Positions 54,930 to 64,000 of a stretch of 64,000 nt of DNA are shown here, piece after piece. The notes beneath the pieces were generated by a model, which was given only the letters and a program-made list of their open reading frames with translations, searched no databases and had not been told where the DNA came from. The stretch lies in NCBI GenBank assembly GCA_013176395.1, contig JABMLP010000026.1:310001-374000 (forward strand), in the 5' to 3' direction. Made by a program: the position numbers and the translations under genes. This stretch comes from Venturia oleaginea (Eukaryota > Ascomycota > Dothideomycetes > Venturiales > Venturiaceae). Position 1 is the first letter of the stretch, and each line of letters begins with the position of its first letter.

Positions 54930-56093
54930 CTAGATGTCAATATCCTCCAAAGGCATCAATCCTGTTCCCTCTCTGCAGCCGATGTATTCGGCATCCAAAT
55001 CGCCAGACTTCAGAACGCAAATCTCTACGAAAAGAACTGCTTTCCCGACTTCGCTCATCTTCCCGCCGGGGCCATAAATCTCCTGGAATGGAATTGTCAA
55101 TGTACATTCATGTCAGTCCTTCCTTTCATGTGCCCTACCATAGTGTTTTTACGCAACTGAACGTGACCACGATGAGCTCTGCCGGCCTGCTCAAAATGCG
55201 CCAGGTCAAGGAAGTATACAAGCTGGTTAGTTTCTGCAATGGCTTCAGTGTCCGTTTGGAGATCGACAGAAGGGTCGAAGTTCTTCGCATGGGCAGATGT
55301 TCTCATGGACGGCTTCTCGTGGCCGAGGTGGGTAGTGAACGACACCACACCTGTCTTCTCACGCTCAGTGTCAAGATGCTCCATCCATGATCACGCATGA
55401 GGAGCAATACTTTCGATCCAAGTGTCACGCTCGTCCTTGGAGATATTTGGTTGTCGTTGGCCTTCCCGAGCAAAGAGCAAGTTTTTTGGAACTTTGGAAA
55501 GGCGAACGCGTCCAGATCTGATATTAGCAGACTGGGTTCTGGGAATCGTAATGACCTTCTTCTCTGGATCAGGCTTCGACTTTGCCGTTGTGACGTATGG
55601 CGAGACGAACTTATCGTCTGGATCCGTGTATTGGTCTGGGTTTGCTGCAAGTCGGTGCCGATACACTCCCCAATAGCCCTCGTCGTTTGACTGCTTCAAC
55701 TCGAGGAGATGGCCCATCGCACTCTTGACAGGCTGACTAGAAGCGTGCATAAAGCGAGACTTGGGAATGAATAGTCATAACCTCGCACCAAACACCAGCA
55801 GCATCGTCAGGAAGATCGTCCCAGAACTTCCTGACAGACTCGGTATCCTTCCAGCTCTTGTAATCCACAGAGCGAAGCCAATATGCAACAAATGTTGTAG
55901 AATGTGGCCCATCGTTTGGTAGTCCATGCTTTTCGTCCTGTAGGTGATCGAGACGATCAGCCGACTGCTGAAGAAGGCTGTATAGCGCTGCGATTGTTGT
56001 CCTCTTCTCCACAGTGAGAAGCTCGTGCTGAACTCCGAGAATCCCGATGGTAAAAACTCGCTCTTCTCCCGCAAAGTCAATTAAGAACACCAT
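54930..56093 (-). pseudogene. Aldoxime dehydratase (phenylacetaldoxime dehydratase type), broken
   Basis: Haem-dependent aldoxime dehydratases turn aldoximes into nitriles. The family is recognised by VFTIGILGVQHELL, TTFVAYWLRSVDYKSWKD, FWDDLPDDAAGVWCEVMTI, KSRFMHASSQPVKSAMGHL, DEGYWGVYRHRL and, near the C-terminus, YFLDLAHFEQAGRAHRGH, which carries the expected haem-ligand His region, then HECTLTIPFQEI and DAEYIGCREGTGLMPLED. Four lesions are visible: a one-base shift near 55765 (before PKSRF), a TGA at 55391-55393, a shift near 55120, and a TGA at 55113-55115 where Trp is expected (L-W-H-E). The end is the TAG at 54930. The 5' end is unresolved; a possible first exon near 56190-56330 reads EIPSANSRTPRAISFGSANF. 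Confidence 0.7.
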
Positions 56094-56629
56094 TGTGGTG
56101 ATGGCTAAAGTGAAGTGAAGCACAAAATCCGAGTAAATTGGGGACAAAATAAAAGATAAGAAAGGTCGCTGTCGCACCTATTGGGTTTCGAAGAATCCTC
56201 TCAGATTGGTCCCTCAGATAGCATAACCGTCGATCCAATACATGTGCTGAAATTAGCTGAGCCGAATGATATTGCTCGTGGAGTCCTGCTGTTTGCGGAT
56301 GGGATTTCCGCAACGCGCGTGAAATCGGCTAGCTGGCCGGTCAGCCATGTCCCAGGTCTGAGTAGTACGAATCATATTGAATTGAAAGGATGGGAGAAAT
56401 TAAGAGGCGGTAGTTGGGCCCGAGTATGGCTGTGAAGTGAGTACATACTGATAGGATGAAGAAAAGTAGACAGGATTTGAAGGGTATTAACCGTCACTAT
56501 CCGAGTCACGTGTATAGATCACCAACGACGGCGGCGTTAATTCAAAACAGGTTACCCTCAAGAAAGGTCCTACTTGTTCATTTCATCGCGACGTCCAGCC
56601 CACTATTCGAGCATCGATTGCTAGACATA
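56094..56629. promoter_or_regulatory. Shared promoter region of divergent aldoxime dehydratase and Zn2Cys6 regulator
   Basis: Lies between the two divergent genes and probably includes the first exon of the dehydratase. It contains a palindromic CACGTG near 56507 (TCACGTGT) and several CGG/CCG triplets near 56525-56533, the sort of half site Zn2Cys6 proteins use. No exact site can be assigned. Confidence 0.35.
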
Positions 56630-59058
56630 ATGGACTCTACGGCCGTCTCAAGGACGCAAGGACGGACAAGGATTGCGTGCGAAGAATGCCGAAAGAATAA
56701 GCGGAAGGTGAAGTCCGCAACCTCAATCAGAGTTGCTTGGACTCATTGGCTTCTAGTGCGATGGAGACAAGCCGATTTGCTCGTTATGTAAGAGGTCAAG
56801 CAAGACGTGTGTCTACCAACCAGAGACCTCCCGCAAGTAGGCTTTCTTCAATCACATGTAGCTGGCCGATAAGCTGATACATCTTTCCAAGACGCAAGTA
56901 TGTCGATGAACATCTCATCACTCGCTTGGAATCACAGGTCGAAAGTCTGAAATATGAGGTGATGCAATATCGAAGGATATATGCTCCCAAAGAGTTCCCT
57001 GGCGGTAGGTCAAATCTATCATTGAATGCGGCAAGTGAAAAGGACTGATTATGATAGGCTCCGGACTCGCTTCGAAAACAATCATGGACGATGTAGGAGA
57101 AAGTGGCCTTAAGTCTACCTCCAAAGATGCTTCTCTGTCTTCATTCGCTAGAGGACACCCCGTCGATGCTGTTGATGTTCGGTCGCAGACTGCAATGGAG
57201 GACCTAGCTTCTCTTATGCTTACTATGGATATCGAAGATCGAGGAGAACCTTCTTTCATGATTCCTTCAGCTAAAGATGAGACCGTCAAATCACCTCAGT
57301 CCTTCCACGGCTTACAGCAGCCACCAGTTGCAGCACGCAGCTACCGAGCTTCAGAGATGCCCGGGCCCAGATCCGCAATCTCTCGTACGGGAAAACTTGA
57401 TCCAAGACTTCACGAACACCTTCAATGTTTTCCACCACTTTTTAGAGTGCGGCGATCCAATATACACGACAATCAACGATCCAAAACAAGGAGGATTGGA
57501 TCTTCAATTTCGTAATCATGCTTTGTACGCTGTCGCAACGTATTTCTCGCAAGTCTCGAATAGTGAGGATCTTGGTATCCAATATGCAGGATTTGCAGAA
57601 AGCATAGTGCTCAGATGTATGAGGGAGACACCCAACGACCTAGTTGCGCAAGGATTGACTCTTCTGGCCTGGCGAGAGCTAATGCTTGGTAATGATAGTA
57701 TGGCATACAACTACATTGGTGAGACCAGTAAAGGCTCGTTTCTTACAATCTTTCCGTCACTGATCCCATACGTAGCAATGACAACAGGTCTCATCCTTCA
57801 TCTTGGACTCCATGTCTCAGCCCACAGTCGGATTGCCGGAACTACAGATTTTGATAATAACCCTGGCCTACGACGGCGAGTGAGATCATTTTGGGCGTAC
57901 TTCTCCGTTGATAGGTAGGAGGATGCTCTTCAAGACAATATCGACGACATTTATTATACTGACACTTTGCGTAGGTTAATCACGGCCAGCCTAGGAATGA
58001 ATTGCAGTAAGAACTCTGAATTCATTGCTGACTATTTTCTGTGCCCTAATCGTTTCCCAGCAATGCACTGGCAGCGCGTGAAATCGCCACCTTTTCTGAC
58101 AATTTTGGAAAAGACTCCAACTCTTGATGAAACGGCGCATGATCAATTTTGCCAACTCTGGCATCTGTGGGATTCCTGCATGGATCAAGTGTATGCTTTC
58201 GGCTGGTCCGATTTGTCTCCTGATGAGCGTAATCGACTCGTCACTCGATCACAGTGAGTCTGCTCGCATTGCCCACAAAACATAATACTCTGACACAGTG
58301 CCAGCGACGCTCTCGAGGACTTCTATCGCCAAGTAGATGACCGATTCAAACTTCGCAACATGGGGGACTCAGTATTTGCTAGCAATATCTGGTTCAATAT
58401 GGCGTACCACGCGGCTGTCTTGCTCATCCATCGCCCGTTTCTCAACGAAGCAGCCGGAAGTTTCACACTCAATTTTGCAATGCGATGTGCCACCAGTGCG
58501 GCCGCAAGTATTAGTAACATTGTTCGCATGTACTCAAGAAGTGCAGAATTCTGCGTCGTCGCGCCACAAATCATCGACTACATTATGAGCGCCTCTGTTG
58601 TACATCTGCTCAACGCGACCTCAGGTAGAACAGCACTCGGCCGCCAATCTGCTAATGGACTGAAGTCATGCATGAACGCCCTGCTGGAGATGCAACCAAA
58701 GTGGCATAGTAGAGTACAATTATCTATCAGAAGGATACAGGAGCTGGCACACAAGTGGGAAGTTGTATGGGCACTCCCATTGCAAGCAAGCCAGCCCCTT
58801 GATCAGCAGCAGCAACAGCCAAACAAGGAACCTGACTGTACTACGGCCGAGGCATACTTCGTTCCTACCCTGGGGTCGGCATCTTACGACATCGCGAACT
58901 TTGCAGAAGATACGTTGGCAGATAATACTGCTTTCGGCATCAATTCCTGGAGCACGAACCAGTATGGCTCTGCCTTGGCCAATGTCCCAAGTGATTTCCA
59001 GGAGAATTGGAATTTCGACTTTCTTTTCGACCAGAATGGCAATCTTGTCGACCTTTGA
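56630..59058 (+). CDS. Zn2Cys6 fungal transcription factor with fungal_trans domain; one frame break
   Basis: Seven exons: 56630-56707, 56757-56836, 56892-57004, 57058-57914, 57975-58006, 58061-58253 and 58299-59058. The zinc cluster is assembled across intron 1: IACEECRKNKRK, then CDGDKPICSLCKRSSKTC, with all six Cys. A short coiled linker follows (EHLITRLESQVESLKYEV). The fungal_trans region includes TTGLILHLGLHVSAHSR, RRVRSFWAYFSVDR and LITASLGMNC. Within exon 4 the frame must change between about 57277 and 57365, with no GT-AG intron that fits, so a one-base indel is implied. Placed divergently from the dehydratase and just before the nitrilase, it is probably the local pathway regulator (inference). 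Confidence 0.75.
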
Positions 59059-59575
59059 GTATCAGTTTGCTGGGTAGCCTCGGGTTCACTTAACGCACCG
59101 CAGCATTGCGCAATCATCTCCCCGCTTCGGTTGGATGTTATCAAATCTTCGAACATCGATTCTCTGCAGGTTCTGGACTCGTTTTCCCACAGACCCCAAC
59201 ACTGGGAGTTCTGGAGCAAATGCAGGCCAGAGCGACAAGCTCAACTGGGGAACCCCACTTTCTCTCTCCACATTTGGTAAAGTGCGCTGCGGGAGTTTGT
59301 TCCGCAAGCCTGATAACAATAACAACATTCATGCTCGCATCTGAAGACTAATCTTAGGAGTAAGACTTCCTGCGGACACATTCCGAATATCAGGCCCACT
59401 CAACAAGCCCCTGAATCATCATCTCGCACCGGCGTCTGCATATAAAGCTCGCGTGGATCCAGTCAGGCTCAGCTTGTGTAGCTTTGGTGTACTTTTTGGG
59501 TACTTCACTAAGCTTGAAACCGACACTTTTTCGCCCTGAGAACGATCAGCTCTTCACTTTGACTTATTTCTAGCT
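59059..59575. promoter_or_regulatory. Intergenic, nitrilase promoter
   Basis: 3' flank of the regulator and promoter of the nitrilase. A TATA-like TATAAA occurs near 59441, 130 bp before the nitrilase ATG. No gene is seen. Confidence 0.35.
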
Positions 59576-60708
59576 ATGGCCACCGTAAAAGTCGCCGTCA
59601 CCCAGCTCGAGCCAGAATGGCTTGACCTCCAAGCGTCAGTCGAAAAGGCATGCAAATATATCACAGAAGCTGCTACTATTGGCGCCCAACTCGTCGCATT
59701 TCCCGAAGGTAATACTTTAAGGAAAGATGGCTTCAGAATTCGATTAATAAAAACCAGCCTTTATCCCAGGCTATCCAGCTTGGATCTGGACTCGTCCCAT
59801 AGACCCTGTCCTCTCAACTCAATACATCAAGAACTCCCTCGTCGTCGATTCCCCCGAAATGCGTATCATCCAATCTTGCGCCGCCCAAAACAAAATCGCG
59901 GTCTCGCTTGGGTTCTCTGAAAACTCAAATCACAGTCTTTACATTGCCCAGGCCATTATTGATTCCGACGGCTCACTACTAATGACGAGGAGGAAATTGA
60001 AGGCGACACATGGAGCGGACGATTTTTGGGGACGCTTCTGGGAATTCTTTGATGAATGTTGTTGAGACGAAGGGAACAGGAGGGAAGAGGGTTGGTGCGC
60101 TTGCGTGTTGGGAACATACGCAGCCACTTTTGAAATACCATACGCTTCATCAAAGGGAGGAGATCCATTGTTCTGCTTGGCCTCCTATTGTGCCACATGA
60201 CGGGAGTCCTGGTTTATTTAGTATGAGTAAAGAGGGTAAGTTTGTCGCACAATTTTAGGATGGTGACATGTACTGATATGATACAGGTTGTCAAGCTCTT
60301 TCACAGGTTTACGCTATGGAATCGCAGACCTTCGTTTTACATGCTACGACTATCATCACCGACAAAGGGATCGAGGCCATGTCTACCCAGAGCGGTGCTT
60401 TGATGTCTAAACCAGCAGGTGGATGCTCAGCCGTTTTTGGTCCTGATGGACGACTTCTCACTGCACCTCTCGAATCGACAGAGGAGGGCATTTTGTACGC
60501 GGAGTTGAACTTCGATGCAGCGATCTTTGCAAAGAGCTTCCTCGATGTTACTGGACACTATTCTCGTCCTGATCTGTTATGGCTTGGAAGTGATACTCGC
60601 GAGAAGAAAATGGTGATGGACCATGAGGGCTTTCACAAGGTGGAGAAGATCGCAGGGAGAGGTGAGAAGCCGATGACAGAAGAGGTGTTGAAGAATGGAA
60701 CGGCTTGA
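59576..60708 (+). CDS. Nitrilase; one frame break
   Basis: Exons 59576-59708, 59770-60235 and 60287-60708 (61- and 51-nt introns). The catalytic triad of the nitrilase superfamily is present: Glu in LVAFPEG, Lys in TRRKLKATH and Cys in [13 protein letters not shown]. Also conserved are [27 protein letters not shown] and [17 protein letters not shown]. Nitrilases hydrolyse nitriles to carboxylic acids and ammonia. Between RRKLKATH and MERTIFGDA the frame changes at about 60008; the expected spacing suggests loss of two bases (AT) in ACACATGG or gain of one. Lesion aside, the length (~340 residues) and motifs fit an aliphatic or arylaceto-nitrilase. Its neighbour is an aldoxime dehydratase, which makes nitriles. 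Confidence 0.82.
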
Positions 60709-61189
60709 ATTGTGGCACAGTAGGTTCAACATATTCAATGCTCCTGTGGGGTGTTCCAACGGCGAAATGTGAGCTACGAAAATTCTCTTCTCGACGTGGA
60801 TCACTGCCGCAACTGCCTTTTTCGTGGGATCGTGACAATTCAAAGATCAAGCATCATGCTACCAACCTCATCAACGCCGCTGGTTCGCCTGACGCATTTG
60901 TGGAAAATTCACCAAAACAATGTCGGCAGCTGACAACCGCCTTTGTAACGTGGCGACAATACATCTATTTAACAAAGAGCGCAGCAATACATGACTCCAA
61001 CACCATCCCCACGCGCCAAACCCACCAACTCGATAAACAGACAGCCATAAAAAGACGACAAAATCCCTCAATCCAAGATGTCAGAACTCCAAATCACCAT
61101 TACTCGTACACGCACGACGGAAAAGAAACCTCCCTGTCCAAAGACAAAGATCCATACTACGACCGTACGCGTTCATACTAGCCAGCAAA
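60709..61189. other. Intergenic
   Basis: No gene is supported. A few short frames lack features. Confidence 0.3.
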
Positions 61190-61393
61190 ATGTGTCTCGT
61201 TCAAGTCACGTACAAGTGCGGGTGCGAACATTTTCGACGGCCCGCTAATGTCGTCTGTTCTTGTCGCGTTTTGTTGAGGGACTGGAATGGTTCTTCGTGG
61301 AATGGGTCTTCGAATAGGAAGTGTAGGATTTTGAAAGTAGAGGAGCGATGTCCTGCACATGGAGGTGTCGGAATTTTGGTTTTCACTGCATAG
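61190..61393 (+). CDS. Small Cys-rich protein of unknown function
   Basis: 67 residues, single exon, starting MCLVQVTYKCGCEHFRRP. It contains C-x-C and further Cys/His (NVVCSCRVLL, KCRIL, RCPAHGG), a spacing seen in small fungal zinc-ribbon-like proteins that start MC-x-x-x-V-T-Y-x-C-G. No signal peptide. Function unknown. The shortness limits confidence. Confidence 0.4.
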   Translation: MCLVQVTYKCGCEHFRRPANVVCSCRVLLRDWNGSSWNGSSNRKCRILKVEERCPAHGGVGILVFTA

Positions 61394-64000
61394 AGGGAGG
61401 GCGATGGCGTAGTTTTGATTATGAGTTTGGGTGGTCAGCGGTCTAGACTGTAGTTAAAGGTTTGATAATTTGGTAATTGCGATGAAATTTTTGGAGAATG
61501 GCTGGCATGGATATGGAGGATAGTACTGGGATACATTAAACAGAGCAACATCTTCAGTATTGACTTTGCATATGTAGCATGACTGCGCAGAAACAACTGT
61601 CTCAGTCCTACTCATATGTGAATCTGTCTATGACCACATCTGGCAGATACTGCAATAGAGCCGAATGTCATTCCGATGCAGCCTAGAGCTTCATAAGCAT
61701 GGACATCCGGTTCGGCTTTCATGAAGCCGGTATCAATGGAACAAAAGAAGGGGGAGCAAACAGGCTGAGCGAGATTTAGATAGTCATTGCATTATACCCT
61801 ATGGTGTTGTTGGCACTATTGATGTTAATCTGCAATGGAAGCCTGAATCAATTGTATATGACAGTAGTATCAAAGTGCATCTTCATAAGCTTGGTCTTGT
61901 TTGATGACTTCGTGAAAGAACTTGTGCGCGGTTTTCGCTAAAGGGGGGCACTTGATGGCCAAGCGCTTGGAAGCAATGCCATCGACGAAGTTCATCTCCT
62001 GACCTGTTCGAGCTGATGGACTTCTGCCTGCTGTCAGTGTTATTGAAGGATTTTCACTTGGCGTGAAGAGTTGTGGTCGAGATCCGTATGGGAAGAAGGT
62101 GGATCCAGCCGGGGATAAAACTTGGCGCTCTCAACGTCGAACGACAAAGTCAACCTTCTTCATTCACCTAACACAACTCCAACCATCAAACAACAACTCT
62201 TTCTATGGCCTTCATACGAAGATATATGCTCTGAGTGATTTATAACTTAGAGTTCATGACTTACCCCCTGACAGCGATAAAGTCGTACCCTTACGCCAAG
62301 CCTCCACCGTGACTTCTTTCAACGGCAGAAGTGATGATGGAACGGATTTTGATCTGCTCTTTGAAGCCAGAACAGCTACTTCAATCGCCTAAGTGAAATC
62401 ATATGCCAGGCTTCCACCATACCCTCCATTCCTGGTCCATCTATCCACCACATCATTTTGGCTATAGGCTGCCGAACCATCGACTTCATTCCGCTAAACT
62501 TCTGCTTCCAACACCAAGCAGAATCGAGGAACAAAGAAACACAAAGAGAGAGGGAAATTTCGCATTGGAAGGAGATTTTGCCTCTGCCTCTGCCACTCCG
62601 GAGAAAAACAATTGACTCTATGCAAAAACGTACAGAAGCTTCCAGGAAATCAGCAAATCTCTTCTTCACCAAAGGATTGGAAGTAAACTTGGGCCGTTCA
62701 ACTGCGGAAGTGTGGCTGAGCGTCAGCTTTGTCAACGTGGCACACTGTCACGCGCTTTTCGAAATCACTGGCGGCCACGTTAATCTCGCGGCTGAGAAAA
62801 AATATGGGCGCCTCTCTCCAAGATTCAAGACGCGCATCTGATCGATGGACTGTGTTGGAAGAAAGTGGGGTGACCGGTGAGTGTTGTGGAACCAAATGCG
62901 AACTGGGGGAAATGCCAAGAATTAGTTTCGCTTTGAAAAAGATGGCAGTGTGGGAAGGGAGAAAGAGGAAATTTGTTAAACACTGGGTGGTAGGTGGTTG
63001 TGGTTTATAGATGAAAGGATTGTCTTATGTGTTCATATGCCCTCAGCGTAGGCGTCATGGTCTAAGTGATCGGGCTGCAAGACTACCTAGGCATATGATA
63101 AGGATGTAGACCGTAAGCCTGTGGGATAGCGAGAGTTAGTCTCCAAACCCCGAGCATTCACTTGTGAATAGCATATCGGGGCGTCGAACCTTTTTGCCAT
63201 GTGGGTACATTTTCCTTTGCTTCACAGGACGGAAAAGAGTCTGCTCTCATCCACATTCGAACCATTCGGTCATTGTTGGATCCTCCATTTTGTTGCGATC
63301 CCGCTCGCGTCATTGTTATTGTTTACATTCACCAAGCGTCGTGTCTGACCTCATGAGCAACACTATGGCATGGACAGCTCAGGAAGAGCTAATTAGAGTA
63401 TATCACTTTTGATGGTCACTGAGCAGTGAAGAGGATAGCGAGATGTGGTAGTTGGCTGTTATTCCACTGATATTACCTAGGTAGGACGATCAGCTTTCCA
63501 CGACCTCGCTTTGATCTTCATGTACGATTTATCGCCAAGAACCGACCAGAGCTGACGACACATCACTTTACTTCGACCTTGCATATTTAGATTGACGAAG
63601 GATATTTTTTCCGGGAATCATGTGGTATCAATTGGTGTGGAGGCGGGAAAATTGTTCTAGCAATCTCACCCTATACACTGCTCAGAGGTGGCAGCATCGA
63701 TACACGAATCTATTCTAAGATACGAAGGTTATCTGCACCACTATTCGGTCATTTGCTCATCCGCCATCAAGAGTCTTTGACCATCAACAGTCCATCGTCA
63801 CCCTAATCTGAAGAGGTGCTCATTCTACCAACGCTTGCAGGTCATTTAGCCAAGAAAACACCCCATCACTGAACTTCAAGCTCAACAAAAAAGTGAATGT
63901 TGCCGTCTTTCAGAAATTTCAAGTGGAAATGTGGATTTGGCATAAGGCATGTCACACAGTCGGTTACCCATGAAACCTAGGCCACAATGACTGCTATCTC
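61394..64000. other. Terminal stretch, no gene seen
   Basis: About 2.6 kb without a supported gene. Frames of up to ~127 codons (62458-62841) are Lys/Arg/Glu-rich low complexity without domains. No tRNA or long repeat was noticed. Confidence 0.35.

Overview
This window is nuclear DNA from a filamentous ascomycete (Pezizomycotina). The genes carry short GT-AG introns (mostly 43-78 nt) with CTAAC/CTGAC-type branch sites and CAG/TAG acceptors. The gene set is fungal: an ApsA/Num1 cortical anchor, Cns1, a fungal JHD1-type demethylase, a Zn2Cys6 regulator, WSC and GH128 wall proteins, and a mutated MULE transposon. The class (for example Dothideomycetes or Lecanoromycetes) cannot be fixed from sequence alone.

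Layout. 0.4-5.4 kb: PYM (exon-junction complex recycling), a tRNA-Glu(CTC) gene with three introns, and a mitochondrial carnitine/acylcarnitine carrier. 6.2-11.6 kb: a small hypothetical gene, then a transposon-rich stretch with two non-autonomous inverted-repeat elements and a MULE whose transposase carries three in-frame stops. 12.5-24 kb: ApsA/Num1-like protein, Cns1 co-chaperone, an F-box-like protein and minisatellites. 26-28 kb: serine hydroxymethyltransferase, with a short palindromic element in an intron and a second one just downstream. 28-31 kb: gene-poor. 31-43 kb: a small secreted Cys-rich peptide, a WSC membrane protein, a DHCR24-like FAD oxidoreductase, neuronal calcium sensor NCS-1, and a 1755-residue PHD/JmjC demethylase. 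44.5-45.2 kb: a nested tandem repeat. 45.8-52.4 kb: SF3b14/p14, a secreted Ser/Thr-rich protein, two broken genes (one a SAM methyltransferase) and a GPI-type GH128 glucanase. 52.4-60.7 kb: an accessory block with an MFS transporter, an aldoxime dehydratase remnant, a divergent Zn2Cys6 regulator and a nitrilase. The last 2.6 kb holds nothing convincing.

The strongest observation is the tRNA-Glu gene at 1543-1737 (minus). Removing the canonical 14-nt anticodon intron and two further segments (55 and 54 nt, in the D-loop and variable loop) leaves a perfect 72-nt cloverleaf. The two extra segments have spliceosomal borders: GTTAGT...CTAAC...CAG and GTACGT...CTAAA...CAG.

The second is the 52-61 kb block. 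It looks like an aldoxime -> nitrile -> carboxylic acid pathway (aldoxime dehydratase plus nitrilase) with its own regulator and transporter. Every member carries at least one frame break, whereas the housekeeping genes are almost all intact, so the block is either decaying or locally misassembled.
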